A stretch of DNA of 64,000 nucleotides from Coleofasciculaceae cyanobacterium (GTDB lineage: Bacteria; Cyanobacteriota; Cyanobacteriia; Cyanobacteriales; Xenococcaceae), in the NCBI GenBank assembly GCA_036703275.1, contig DATNPK010000096.1, forward strand, positions 1 through 64,000. The letters are read 5' to 3'. The notes below the pieces were generated by a model that had not been told where the DNA came from, searched no databases, and worked only from the letters and a program-made list of their open reading frames with translations. The stretch's first letter is position 1. Each line of letters starts with the position of its first letter. The translations under genes and the position numbers were made by a program. Shown piece by piece: positions 18,982-28,431 of the stretch.

Positions 18982-19974
18982 TTATTTGCTCCATTCATCC
19001 CACACTGCTCGCGATATTTTTGCGATCGCTGCTTCACGAGTTGCAATATCAGCCTTGGCATCTGATACAAAGATTGCGATCGCAAAATGGTGCCCATTCG
19101 GTAGCGTCACAAGTCCTACATCATTGGTGGCAGCCGTAACCCCATCGACAGTACTCGATGTACCAGTCTTGTGAGCTACAGGTGTTCCTGTGGGCAACAT
19201 GCCTTTAATACGCTTTAAACCTGTAGATGTCTCCATCATCAATTGCAGCAATAAGGTTTGACTCGATTCTGAAAGCCCTTGTCCTTTATGGAATGAACGC
19301 AATAGAACGACAGTAGTATCAGATGTTGCATAGTTGCGATACTGCACTGCTTTGTCTTGTGCTAGCTCCTTCTCTGTGTTAGCCACAACGATGTCGTTGA
19401 CTCCAAGACTCTGCACATACTGAGTCACAATCTTGGGTCCACCGATAAGTCGTAACAGCATATCGCAAGCTGTATTATCACTGTCAGAGACCATGTACTT
19501 CAAGAGTTCAGCTAGACTGAATTCCTTCCCCTGCGAATTCTGGTCTAGGGCTACACTAAACTGGACAACATCGCTTCTCTCAACACGAACTCTTTGATCT
19601 AGTTTTAATTTTCCTCGATCAACCTGAGCTAGCACAGCCATTGCAATGGGAAGCTTATAAACGCTTTGCATCGGAAATCGCTGTTCTCCATTGAGCGTCA
19701 CTGATTGTCCGGTTTCTAGTACCATAGCTGTAACTCCAACGCGCCCCTGAGCAGTGCGAGTAATTTGCTCAATGCGTTGGCGTAGCCTCTCCTTTGGAGA
19801 ATCGCGTAATTCGTTTTCGTTGCCAGCGTTAGAGGTTATAACCTCTAACGGTAAATTCGTTTGGCTGTCTTGTTTGCCCTCTGTTTGATTGGAGCCACTG
19901 CCTTTACAACCAACAGTTAAAAAAGACAAGCAAACTATGTAAAGCCACACTCTTTTAATCATTACTTGAATCAT
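18982..19974 (-). CDS. Class A beta-lactamase, predicted lipoprotein
   Basis: This 330-residue serine beta-lactamase hydrolyses beta-lactam rings in the periplasm. Visible motifs are SVYK (Ser104-Lys107), SDN (165-167), a Glu-rich omega region (EKELAQ, 201-206) followed by YRNYAT, and HKTGTS (268-273). The YRNYAT block after the omega loop recalls the A2 subclass (PER/CfxA-like) rather than TEM, but this needs an alignment. The N-terminus has a hydrophobic run ending LTVGC (Cys23), a lipobox, so it is likely membrane-anchored. The first two Met codons (1 and 5) are both possible starts. The gene stands alone; base composition fits the host rather than the G+C-rich patch before it. Confidence 0.92.
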   Translation of the reverse strand: MIQVMIKRVWLYIVCLSFLTVGCKGSGSNQTEGKQDSQTNLPLEVITSNAGNENELRDSPKERLRQRIEQITRTAQGRVGVTAMVLETGQSVTLNGEQRFPMQSVYKLPIAMAVLAQVDRGKLKLDQRVRVERSDVVQFSVALDQNSQGKEFSLAELLKYMVSDSDNTACDMLLRLIGGPKIVTQYVQSLGVNDIVVANTEKELAQDKAVQYRNYATSDTTVVLLRSFHKGQGLSESSQTLLLQLMMETSTGLKRIKGMLPTGTPVAHKTGTSSTVDGVTAATNDVGLVTLPNGHHFAIAIFVSDAKADIATREAAIAKISRAVWDEWSK

Positions 19975-20214
19975 AAGCTCTGAATTGGAATCGTCAACAT
20001 TCTAGAAATATACTTGCTAATTACTAGATTTCCGATTTAAAGAGACCTTATCAGATTTTGGCAATTCTACTAACAGCTTTTATCCGTCCGCTGCTGTAGC
20101 GTGTTAGGTTTCACACTTGACCTGAAAATAGTGCAGCATAGCCCACGACTTCAACTGAGACCTTCCTAAACCGCTTCCTAAGGACTCGTTTCAAGCCCTC
20201 AAAAGCTGACATTA

Positions 20215-20420
20215 AGTAATATCTTTTTTCGCCAAACTGGAAAAAGTTTCAAGAATCTGTTCCATATAGCGTTGGAAAAGTAATTTAAGCATTAGATGGA
20301 GAATTAGACGAGTAAAGCCATTGTCGCCATTTAAACTAGCTAAATTAAAGCTAGCATCGAAACCATTCTCTGCGCCAAAAATAACGTAGACTTCACTGGA
20401 AGAACAATTGAGCGATCGCG
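20215..20420 (-). pseudogene. FG-GAP-repeat-like fragment in the gap between bla and the phosphoesterase
   Basis: On the minus strand the sequence reads SSEVYVIFGAENGFDASF, then NLASLNGDNGFT. This resembles one blade of an integrin-alpha/FG-GAP repeat (VYVVFG…GF…NL.SLDGSNGF). The following residues do not continue the pattern. There is no start codon or complete repeat. The rest of the 465-bp gap (19975-20439) shows no gene that I can support. Confidence 0.35.
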
Positions 20421-20439
20421 CTAAAGATTACAGCTAAAA

Positions 20440-21333
20440 TTAAGCTTGATAAAGAATTTCGTCTGATTGAATGCCAAAATCTTGATTCAACCAAACCAAA
20501 GAAATATTTTGCACCATTCCCTGACCTAGAGTTACCAAAGAGAAACTGCGTTTTGAACCTTGAGAACTTTTAGTGATGCGGGGTACACAGGCTGCATTGA
20601 AATACACCGTTCGCTCTCTTACTTCAACTATGTTTCTACGTTTGCCTCGGGGATTTTTTAAATCATGGTGCATATGTCCAAAGGTAACTAAAGGAATAGA
20701 CTTACCTAAATTAACTACCTGAGCGATCGCCTCAGTCAGATCGCGATCGCCATAATCTCCTCCCTCTGTTTTCCAATCGCGACCACAAATTGATTCGGTT
20801 TTGTCCCCCAAACCGTAAGGACCATTGTGAGCAATAAAAATTACGGTTTCGTAAGCAGCATTTTGAGCAGATTTAACAATTTGCTGAGTAGATTCCTCAA
20901 AGCTATTGATGCCATAGCGATCGCGATAAAATTGACTATTTCTCCAGGTAAAGCCTCCCCAGCTGAAGGGACGACTACCGACAACGGACAGATCGAACTG
21001 AGGAAAATCTAACTTATCAAACCCGACATGAGCTTGCTTCAATAGATCTAACTGCTGCTGTACTCGATCTTCTTTAGACTGGTCATAAGGAGCTTTTTGT
21101 CTTCCCCAAGAAGATGCGCTGTACCAGGCATCATGATTACCCAAGATGGCAGCTTTAGGTGTTTTGACTGCTGCAATTTGACGGACTATTTCTACCGCTT
21201 CGTTACCAAAATCTCCAACAAATAAAACTAAATCTATACCTAAGTGCTGCAAAGCTATTTCGTCTTCGTGTTCCCATAAATCATGAACATCGCCGACTAT
21301 AGCTATGGTAATTTTTGACTTATTCTGGGTCAT
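20440..21333 (-). CDS. Metallophosphoesterase (calcineurin-like), cyanobacterial type
   Basis: The 297 residues carry the dimetal phosphoesterase set in order: GDVHDLWEHED (11-21), GDFGNE (near 39), GNHDAWY (near 65), IAHNGPYGLG (near 169) and TFGHMHHD (near 217). These His/Asp/Asn residues bind two metals and hydrolyse phosphate esters. It most resembles a family kept in cyanobacteria and plants with no assigned substrate. It is a single gene with no operon partner. The start at 21333 is the first ATG and the sequence before the GD motif is short, as expected. Confidence 0.85.
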   Translation of the reverse strand: MTQNKSKITIAIVGDVHDLWEHEDEIALQHLGIDLVLFVGDFGNEAVEIVRQIAAVKTPKAAILGNHDAWYSASSWGRQKAPYDQSKEDRVQQQLDLLKQAHVGFDKLDFPQFDLSVVGSRPFSWGGFTWRNSQFYRDRYGINSFEESTQQIVKSAQNAAYETVIFIAHNGPYGLGDKTESICGRDWKTEGGDYGDRDLTEAIAQVVNLGKSIPLVTFGHMHHDLKNPRGKRRNIVEVRERTVYFNAACVPRITKSSQGSKRSFSLVTLGQGMVQNISLVWLNQDFGIQSDEILYQA

Positions 21334-21497
21334 TCAAACTAATTATCAAACTAATTATTATGTACAATATTATGTACAATTCTTGCAATACATTTTAAAA
21401 GCTCACTTAGTCAAGAGCTAAATTTAGCCTGAGAAATAATTAAAATGTTATTTTAACAGTATTAACTAATCATGAGCAGGTTTTATTGAGTACCAAT

Positions 21498-22472
21498 TTA
21501 AACCGCACCGTTGTTTTTACTAAAAACAATGATTAGAGTTTTTAAAATTAGTTTTAGATCGTATTTTAAACTCCAATTACGCTGATACTGCAAGTCTAGC
21601 TTAATCACATCTTCAAAGTTACGTACCTGAGAACGACCATTGACCTGCCACTCTCCAGTCATGCCAGGTTTGACATCTAGTCTTTGCCACTCTGGTATTT
21701 GATAGACTTCTACCTCTTCAGGAGTTGGGGGACGAGTCCCTACCAAACTCATATCACCCTTAAGAACATTCCAAAACTGAGGCAACTCGTCTAGACTAGT
21801 GCGGCGCAAAAAACTGCCGATAGGAGTAATGCGAGGGTCGTTATCATTTTTAAAAAAAGCTCCACTCGCCTGATTTTTCACCTGTTTCTTCATCAATTCA
21901 GCGTTGGCGTACATAGAGCGAAACTTCCAGATTTTAAACTTGCGACCCATCCAGCCACAGCGAGTTTGATAGAACAGAATTGGACCTTTACTGTTTAGCC
22001 TAATGGCGATCGCAATCGGGATAAAAATAATACCTGTAATAATTAGCCCAACAACCGAGCCAGTAATATCTATCAGCCGTTTAACTATCGATCTGACCGA
22101 AGGATGGGTTTCGGGCGATTCTTTAAAAGACCATTTAACCGAAGATTTAATACTTAGAACATCCATTAGTCCTGTCATTGACAGAGTAGCCATTACAGGA
22201 GGCTGAACTGATTCTAAAATGAGTTCTATGTTCTTCGCTTGCGCTGATTTTAAGTTGGCAATTAGCGCCCCAATTCCGCTACTATCGATAAATCTGGTTT
22301 TACTAAAATCAAGAAGTATCTGATGGTGAGGAAGATTTTGTTGCAGCAGTAGACCCACAGTTTGTTTGAAGATCAAGGCTTCTAAAACTGTCAAGCGTTC
22401 TGGTATTTCTACAACTGGGCTGTCCTGAATAGAGGACAGAGGAAACAAGATTTCTGGTGTCTCGTCAATCAT
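21498..22472 (-). CDS. STAS domain fused to a polyisoprenyl-phosphate sugar-1-phosphate transferase
   Basis: Residues about 15-115 form a STAS domain (LLDFSKTRFIDSSGIGALI, where the Ser pair is the phosphorylation site in anti-sigma antagonists). Residues about 130-324 are the catalytic domain of an initiating sugar transferase: a membrane segment (GSVVGLIITGIIFIPIAIAI), KIWKFRSM, NDPRITPIGSFLRR, LDELPQFWNVLKGDMSLVGTRP and KPGMTGEWQVNGR. Such enzymes load the first sugar phosphate onto undecaprenyl phosphate for exopolysaccharide assembly. The fusion suggests that polysaccharide initiation is gated by a partner-switching kinase or phosphatase. No other exopolysaccharide gene is adjacent. uppP, which recycles the same lipid carrier, lies 1.1 kb away on the other strand. 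Confidence 0.88.
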   Translation of the reverse strand: MIDETPEILFPLSSIQDSPVVEIPERLTVLEALIFKQTVGLLLQQNLPHHQILLDFSKTRFIDSSGIGALIANLKSAQAKNIELILESVQPPVMATLSMTGLMDVLSIKSSVKWSFKESPETHPSVRSIVKRLIDITGSVVGLIITGIIFIPIAIAIRLNSKGPILFYQTRCGWMGRKFKIWKFRSMYANAELMKKQVKNQASGAFFKNDNDPRITPIGSFLRRTSLDELPQFWNVLKGDMSLVGTRPPTPEEVEVYQIPEWQRLDVKPGMTGEWQVNGRSQVRNFEDVIKLDLQYQRNWSLKYDLKLILKTLIIVFSKNNGAV

Positions 22473-22753
22473 TAATTTTCAATTTTTAGCTATCAGCGAA
22501 ATCAAACTGTATTAACGATAAAAGTTGATCGATAAAAATCAGCAAATTTACTTACTTTGAACCAGAAAACTGAATCGGAGGATTAGCAACAGTTCAAAGA
22601 ACTATTTATTTAACTTACCCAAATACATAATGCTGCAAGCATTCATTTAGTTTCGTTAATTTAATTTAACATTAATTTGTCTCGATGAAGTTAGTCGCAC
22701 CAGCTTTTATGGAAGAATCCAATATGCTAATATGCTTGATTTGTCAATCAATT

Positions 22754-23413
22754 TTAGAGGCGATTTTCTCTTCTACCAACCGCTTCTCTTCCTTCTTGTG
22801 TTTTAGCTTTGTCCTTAGATGCACTACGTCGTAATGCTTGAAGCCGTTCCTCGTATTTTTTTCTTTTGCGACGACTAGGAGTCATTTCAATTAAAGTTTT
22901 CAAGGCGCTACCAAGACTTTTATAGGCATTGGGTAAAGAATAACCAAAACGAGTCGCTAGAGCGATCGCTTTTTCATCAGCTTCAATTGCTTCAGTAATT
23001 GTTTTTTCGCTACTATTTTTCTGCCACAGGCGATAGCCTGAGATTCCACATAAGGATAGAGCTAATAAAAGCAGCAAGCCGTCTTGTACCCATAGTTCAC
23101 CGACTGCACCGCCTAAGCCGATCGCTAAAGCTGCCATTTCCCATCCTTCCTTGGGAATTGTGTCGTTTTGTACCCTAGCTACCTCATGCCAAAATAGTAA
23201 ATTACGCTGATCGATCGCCAAACTGTCCCATTTAGCCAGATCGATCTGGATTTCGATCTCGTCTTTGCCGATTTCTTCGCTACGTACTAAAGGCGGGTTG
23301 ACTTCGGTTGAACCTTCGACAATCACCCAGCTTTGAAGTTCTGGGGGGAGCAAAGTTTTCAAACGACGCAGTTCATTAATTTCTGCTCTAGCGGAGGAGG
23401 TTGCATAACTCAT
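22754..23413 (-). CDS. DUF3318 membrane protein, cyanobacterial
   Basis: A 219-residue protein of a family confined largely to cyanobacteria (DUF3318), with no known function. Visible features: a conserved start (RAEINELRRLKTLLPPELQ), a WHEVARVQND segment, two hydrophobic stretches (about 93-127) forming a likely hairpin in the membrane, and a strongly basic tail (SRRKRKKYEERLQALRR). It is monocistronic and divergent from uppP. Confidence 0.75.
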   Translation of the reverse strand: MSYATSSARAEINELRRLKTLLPPELQSWVIVEGSTEVNPPLVRSEEIGKDEIEIQIDLAKWDSLAIDQRNLLFWHEVARVQNDTIPKEGWEMAALAIGLGGAVGELWVQDGLLLLLALSLCGISGYRLWQKNSSEKTITEAIEADEKAIALATRFGYSLPNAYKSLGSALKTLIEMTPSRRKRKKYEERLQALRRSASKDKAKTQEGREAVGRRENRL

Positions 23414-23576
23414 ACGTCTACCAAATTAATACTTTGATTACTAGTAATTTCTCAGTGTACTCACTTTATTATCATATCTAAATTTATTTGTTGGTTTAAA
23501 ATGGTTGGGTTTTGGAAGATTCCCAGATAAACTGAAGACTTAACAAATGTTTTTGATTTGAAATCAATATAATACT

Positions 23577-24569
23577 ATGTTTAGGCAGATTAAAAAATAT
23601 TCAAGCCTGATTTATTTTTTGTGCTTTGGTGTGATATTTAGCTTAATTTTGTCTGGACTAGACCATACTGCCGTAGCTAATAGCGCTCTTTTAGCTCAAG
23701 ACGCAGCAGTAGATGCTGTAGGTGGAGTAACTCAAGTAAATTTATTTCAGGCGATCGTTCTGGGTTTTGTCCAGGGAGCAACAGAGTTTATTCCTATTAG
23801 CAGTACAGCCCACTTAAAAGCTGTTCCCGTATTTTTTGGCTGGGGCGATCCTGGAGTTTCCTTTTCGGCTGTAATTCAACTTGGTAGTATTGCTGCGGTT
23901 ATCTCTTATTTTTGGTCAGATTTAAGTCAAATTACCACAGGGATGATTAAGGCAATTCGCTATTCTAATTATCAGTCCCAAGATTTTTGGTTAGCAGTGG
24001 GAATTAGTGTGGGAACAATTCCTATTTTAGTTATAGGTTTAGCTATTAAAATTTTAGTTCCCGATTTTGATAATTCTCCCCTCAGAAGTATGCCTTCAAT
24101 TGCTATTGTTTCCATTGTGATGGCTTTATTGTTGGCTTTGGCAGAATATGTGGGTAATCAAAAACGTAATTTTGCAGATTTGACAGCAAAAGATGGCATT
24201 TTAATTGGTCTTGCTCAAGCCTTAGCAATTATACCTGGAGTATCTCGTTCTGGTTCAACAATGACTGCTGGTCTGTTTAACAATATCGATCGCGCCTCAG
24301 CAGCGAGGTTTTCTTTCTTGTTAGGGATTCCTGCCATTACGATCGCAGGATTAGTTGAATTAAAGGATTTCATTGATACGGGTGTAAGTGGTTCGGGATT
24401 TTTACCTTTGATTGCTGGGTTAATCTCTTCGGCAATTTTTTCTTATTTAGCGATCGCCTGGTTATTAGAATTTCTTAAAAGAAGAAGTACTTGGGTGTTT
24501 GTTTGGTATAGATTGGGCTTTGGGGTATTTATCTTAGCTGCTGTCGCTTTAGGATGGATAAAAGGTTAA
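23577..24569 (+). CDS. uppP: Undecaprenyl-diphosphatase UppP/BacA
   Basis: This integral membrane enzyme dephosphorylates undecaprenyl diphosphate to recycle the lipid carrier of peptidoglycan and surface polysaccharides. The two signature blocks are present: GFVQGATEFIPISSTAHL (about 64-81) and IPGVSRSGSTMTAG (about 219-232), with the catalytic Glu, Ser and Arg. About 50 extra N-terminal residues precede the first block and include a hydrophobic stretch; this may be an additional helix. Length is 330 against 260-320 usual. The next gene starts 11 bp after its stop, so the two are probably co-transcribed. Confidence 0.95.
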   Translation: MFRQIKKYSSLIYFLCFGVIFSLILSGLDHTAVANSALLAQDAAVDAVGGVTQVNLFQAIVLGFVQGATEFIPISSTAHLKAVPVFFGWGDPGVSFSAVIQLGSIAAVISYFWSDLSQITTGMIKAIRYSNYQSQDFWLAVGISVGTIPILVIGLAIKILVPDFDNSPLRSMPSIAIVSIVMALLLALAEYVGNQKRNFADLTAKDGILIGLAQALAIIPGVSRSGSTMTAGLFNNIDRASAARFSFLLGIPAITIAGLVELKDFIDTGVSGSGFLPLIAGLISSAIFSYLAIAWLLEFLKRRSTWVFVWYRLGFGVFILAAVALGWIKG

Positions 24570-24580
24570 AAAAACAATAA

Positions 24581-25915
24581 ATGACTTTAGCTACCGTTCA
24601 ACCTGCCAAAATTAGTCGGGTGTTGCCAGATTCAATCGCCGCCGAGATTGGGTTTGAACCTGGTGATGCGATCGTTTCGATTAATCGTACTCAACCTCGT
24701 GACTTAATTGATTATCGTTTTCTCTGTAGTGATGAGTATTTGGAATTAGAAGTTGTGGATACTGCGGGAGAGATTCACCAAATCGAAATTGAAAAAGATT
24801 ACGATGAGGATCTGGGTTTAGAATTTGAGACAGCTTTATTTGATGGGCTAATTCAGTGCAATAATCATTGTCCTTTCTGCTTTATCGATCAACAACCGAC
24901 GGGTAAGCGGCAAAGCCTTTATGATAAAGATGATGATTATCGTCTTAGCTTTCTTTATGGTAGCTATCTGACTCTAACTAATCTTACCGAAAAAGAATGG
25001 CGACGAATCGAACAGATGCGGCTTTCTCCTTTATTTGTCTCGGTACACGCCACCGAACCAGATATCAGAACTCGCCTACTCAAGAATAATCGTGCTGGGT
25101 TAATCATGTCCCAGCTTAAGTGGTTTCAAAAGCGACGTTTACAAATACACGCTCAGGTAGTTATTTGTCCTGGCATTAATGACGGAGTACATTTAGAAAA
25201 AACTCTTTTAGATTTAGCCTCATTGCATCTAGGAGATCTTCCCGCCGTTGTCTCCGCAGCAGTTGTTCCTGTTGGCTTAACGCGGTTTCGACCAACCGAA
25301 GATGAATTAATTGCGGTCAACCAAGCCAAAGCGATCGAGGTAATTGAACAAGTACAGCAGCTACAAAAAAAGTTCAAACAACAGTTTGGCAGCACTTTTG
25401 CTTGGTTAGCCGATGAGTGGTTCTTGATTGCCAGAAAAAATGTTCCGCCAGAATCTCACTATGAAGACTATCCCCAGATTGGGAATGGTGTTGGTTCAAT
25501 CCGCTTATTTCTCAAGCAGTTTCAGGCTAAAGCTAAAGAGATGTTACCCAAAAAGATCGATCGTCCTCGTCGCTTTACTTGGGTAGTGGGTAATGCTGTC
25601 GAACAGGCTTTTCAGCCTTTAGTCAAACAACTAAATGAGGTAGAAGGATTAGAAATTAATCTAGTGGCTTTAAATAGCCAATATTGGGGGCAGGAAATTA
25701 CCGTCACCGGCTTGTTAACAGGACAAGATTTGCTTGCAGGTTTACCAGGAAAAGATTTAGGCGATGCTATTTTATTACCTTCGTTGATGCTGAAACACGA
25801 TGATACTAAATTTCTCGATGATTTGACGGTAGCTGATGTCAGTCGTCAGTTGGCAATTTCCATCTTTCCTGTGAGTGGTGTTGAGGAATTAATTAATCAG
25901 TGTATTGCTCGATAA
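24581..25915 (+). CDS. DUF512/radical-SAM-like iron-sulfur protein with PDZ start
   Basis: The N-terminus (about 5-65) is PDZ-like (ISRVLPDSIAAEIGFEPGDAI). Then CNNHCPFCFIDQQP (about 92-105) gives a Cys-x3-Cys-x2-Cys set, the motif that holds a 4Fe-4S cluster in radical SAM enzymes. The C-terminal part is DUF512 (TGLLTGQDLL). Cyanobacteria keep a single copy, described as a putative FeS oxidoreductase. The reaction is unknown. Spacing to uppP is 11 bp. The start ATG at 24581 puts the PDZ motif at the N-terminus, as in relatives. Confidence 0.85.
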   Translation: MTLATVQPAKISRVLPDSIAAEIGFEPGDAIVSINRTQPRDLIDYRFLCSDEYLELEVVDTAGEIHQIEIEKDYDEDLGLEFETALFDGLIQCNNHCPFCFIDQQPTGKRQSLYDKDDDYRLSFLYGSYLTLTNLTEKEWRRIEQMRLSPLFVSVHATEPDIRTRLLKNNRAGLIMSQLKWFQKRRLQIHAQVVICPGINDGVHLEKTLLDLASLHLGDLPAVVSAAVVPVGLTRFRPTEDELIAVNQAKAIEVIEQVQQLQKKFKQQFGSTFAWLADEWFLIARKNVPPESHYEDYPQIGNGVGSIRLFLKQFQAKAKEMLPKKIDRPRRFTWVVGNAVEQAFQPLVKQLNEVEGLEINLVALNSQYWGQEITVTGLLTGQDLLAGLPGKDLGDAILLPSLMLKHDDTKFLDDLTVADVSRQLAISIFPVSGVEELINQCIAR

Positions 25916-25933
25916 ATTAAAAAAAAGGGACAA

Positions 25934-25985
25934 AAGAAAAAGGTTTTGGGAGTCTTGCCGTGTTTCGACCCCAAAACCTTTCTCT
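25934..25985. terminator. Bidirectional hairpin terminator
   Basis: A perfect 12-bp stem, AAAGGTTTTGGG (25939-25950) with its complement at 25970-25981, closes a 19-nt loop. On the minus strand the stem is followed by a T-run. It lies between the DUF512 gene and dxs, which converge, and can end both transcripts. The remaining 120 bp to dxs hold nothing I can name. Confidence 0.7.
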
Positions 25986-26106
25986 CTTACACTTACTCCT
26001 CACACACTATTAATAGTGTACGAAAGCTACAGGATTTGTGCTGAGTTCAGATGCCACTTTGTATATTGTCATAATATTTTAAGGCAAACATTGATAATTT
26101 GTATTT

Positions 26107-28023
26107 TTAACTAACCACGGAAGGTTCTTTATCTTTACTATCAAAGAACGTTTTCAGGATCCTCTCTGCCATCTGAGGACTACTTAAACCCAAGCTAGCT
26201 TTTGATTGATCGGGAGTAGCATGATCGACCAGTATATCTGGTACACCAAAGCGTTTTACTGGTACAAGCACCTGATGCTCTTGTAAAGCTTCTATGACAG
26301 CTGAACCAAAACCACCCATGAGACAGCCTTCTTCTAGGGTTACAACCTTACCTATACTTTTGGCCAGAGGAACTATTAAATCTGTATCCAAAGGCTTAAC
26401 AAAGCGAGCATTAACTACTGTTGCTTCGATACCATGTTCACTGAGAATTTCTGCCACCTGCATGGCAGGATATACCTGAGTTCCATAGCCCGTTAAAAGC
26501 AAATCGTCACCATGACGCAATATTTCTCCTTTGCCGATTTCAATTGGTTCCCAACCTTCATCCATTAGTGGTACACCAACGCCATTGCCACGAGGATAAC
26601 GCATGGCGATCGCACCATCTTGGTAGTTAACGCCTGTGACTAGCATTCGCTGTAATTCGGCCTCATCTTTAGGAGCCATGACTACAATATTGGGAATACA
26701 GCGCAGATAAGCAATATCATACATTCCCTGGTGAGTTGGTCCATCTGCACCCACGATTCCCGCCCGATCTAAGCAAAAGAAGACAGGTAGCTTTTGGATA
26801 CAGATATCATGAATGATTTGATCGTAAGCTCGCTGTAAGAAGGTTGAATATATTGCTGCTACGGGTTTCATGCCTTCACAAGCCATTCCCGCTGCCAGAG
26901 TTACCGCGTGTTGTTCGGCAATACCCACATCAATATACTGCTTAGGCAATTTGCTTTGCAGCTTATCTAAACCCGTACCTGTTGCCATAGCGGCGGTAAT
27001 ACCGACAATTTTGGCATCGTTTTCTGCCAGGGTAGTAAGAGTATCGGCAAATACTTTGCAGTATTGAGGAGGTTTAGGTTTAGTAGCGGGAATACCTTTA
27101 CCTGTGGCTAGATTAAATGGGCTTTGAGCATGATAGCCTACCTGATCTTTTTCGGCGATCGCATATCCCTTACCCTTAACTGTCGCTACATGAACCAATA
27201 CTGGGCCAGGAACTTTATGTGCCTGTTTAAAGGTAGAAATTAATTCTGCTAAATTGTGACCATCAATCGGCCCAAAATATTTAAAGCCTAATTCTTCAAT
27301 TACTGCACCAACTTTAGGAACTGTTAGACGCTTCATTCCTTCTTTGACTCGTTCCATTTCAGGAGTCAGAGATTCACCAAAGAAAGGTAGCTGTTTAAAC
27401 TGTTCTTCTAAGTTATCGGACAGAAATTGAACGGGTTCAGATAGACGAACTTTATTAAGATAGCGAGAAATTGCTCCCACGTTAGGCGAAATAGACATTT
27501 CATTATCATTTAACACCACCATTAAGTTAGTGTTAGGTAAATGTCCTGCATGATTAATTGCTTCTAGTGCCATGCCTCCAGTCAAAGCACCATCGCCAAT
27601 AATCGCTACACACTTAAAATCTTCTCCCTTAGCATCCCTCGCCAATGCCATACCCAAGGCGCCAGAGATACTGGTAGAGGCGTGTCCCGCTCCAAAATGA
27701 TCGAACTTATTTTCACTTCTTTTTAGATAGCCCGCGACACCATCTTTTTGTCGCAGCGTATCAAATTTGCTATACCTGCCAGTCAGTAATTTATGAGGAT
27801 ATGCCTGATGTCCTACATCCCAAAGAACTTTATCGCGGTCTAAGTCTAGAGTTTGATATAGGGCGATCGTTAATTCTACGACACCTAATCCTGGACCTAG
27901 ATGACCTCCGATGGTAGCAACCGTTTGTAAATGTTTTTCTCTTATTTGGCGGGCAACATCCTCTAGTTGTCGGATTGATAAACCGTGCAACTGATTAGGG
28001 TGAGTTATTTCGCTTAAATGCAT
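26107..28023 (-). CDS. dxs: 1-deoxy-D-xylulose-5-phosphate synthase
   Basis: Dxs condenses pyruvate and glyceraldehyde 3-phosphate with thiamine diphosphate, the first step of the MEP pathway that feeds carotenoids, phytol and quinones. The 638 residues match the family length. Visible are [17 protein letters not shown], the ThDP motif [20 protein letters not shown], the catalytic-Glu segment [32 protein letters not shown] and the C-terminal GSAVIEAL domain. The start ATG at 28023 is followed by the usual [16 protein letters not shown]. It is monocistronic. Confidence 0.97.
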   Translation of the reverse strand: MHLSEITHPNQLHGLSIRQLEDVARQIREKHLQTVATIGGHLGPGLGVVELTIALYQTLDLDRDKVLWDVGHQAYPHKLLTGRYSKFDTLRQKDGVAGYLKRSENKFDHFGAGHASTSISGALGMALARDAKGEDFKCVAIIGDGALTGGMALEAINHAGHLPNTNLMVVLNDNEMSISPNVGAISRYLNKVRLSEPVQFLSDNLEEQFKQLPFFGESLTPEMERVKEGMKRLTVPKVGAVIEELGFKYFGPIDGHNLAELISTFKQAHKVPGPVLVHVATVKGKGYAIAEKDQVGYHAQSPFNLATGKGIPATKPKPPQYCKVFADTLTTLAENDAKIVGITAAMATGTGLDKLQSKLPKQYIDVGIAEQHAVTLAAGMACEGMKPVAAIYSTFLQRAYDQIIHDICIQKLPVFFCLDRAGIVGADGPTHQGMYDIAYLRCIPNIVVMAPKDEAELQRMLVTGVNYQDGAIAMRYPRGNGVGVPLMDEGWEPIEIGKGEILRHGDDLLLTGYGTQVYPAMQVAEILSEHGIEATVVNARFVKPLDTDLIVPLAKSIGKVVTLEEGCLMGGFGSAVIEALQEHQVLVPVKRFGVPDILVDHATPDQSKASLGLSSPQMAERILKTFFDSKDKEPSVVS

Positions 28024-28431
28024 ACTGCCGTATTCTCTAATAACAGATTGTCTATTTTATTGCTTTGGTTATTATCCTACTTTCTCTGTCCCCAGAGCGA
28101 AAACCAGCTACTTTTCTTCTCTTGATTCGCAAATTCAAGAGTGTTTTTGCCAATTTAGCTTAATTTGAGGGATAAACATAGCAGGTATTATCTATAGTAG
28201 ATTAATCCAGTTGATCGGCGCTGTAAATATGAGATGATGCCAAGTAATTTTTGAGCGAGCCTGTAGTAACAAGTTTGAGCCAAACTAATTTCCCCTACTC
28301 ATTAAATCCCAGTAAATTTAATTAGAGAAAATCTTGAATAGCGCTCAATTAACAACAGCTAAATTAATAATTATTACAAGAGCTTAAGCTGATTAAATGG
28401 CACTAGCGATCTCTATGGTGTAATCATAATT
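28024..28431. other. Intergenic region between dxs and cysteine synthase
   Basis: The 408 bp hold the dxs promoter region (near 28024-28150, minus strand). I see no ORF with codon structure, no convincing hairpin terminator for the cysteine synthase gene upstream of it, and no repeat. Composition is A+T-rich, typical of spacers here. Confidence 0.5.
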
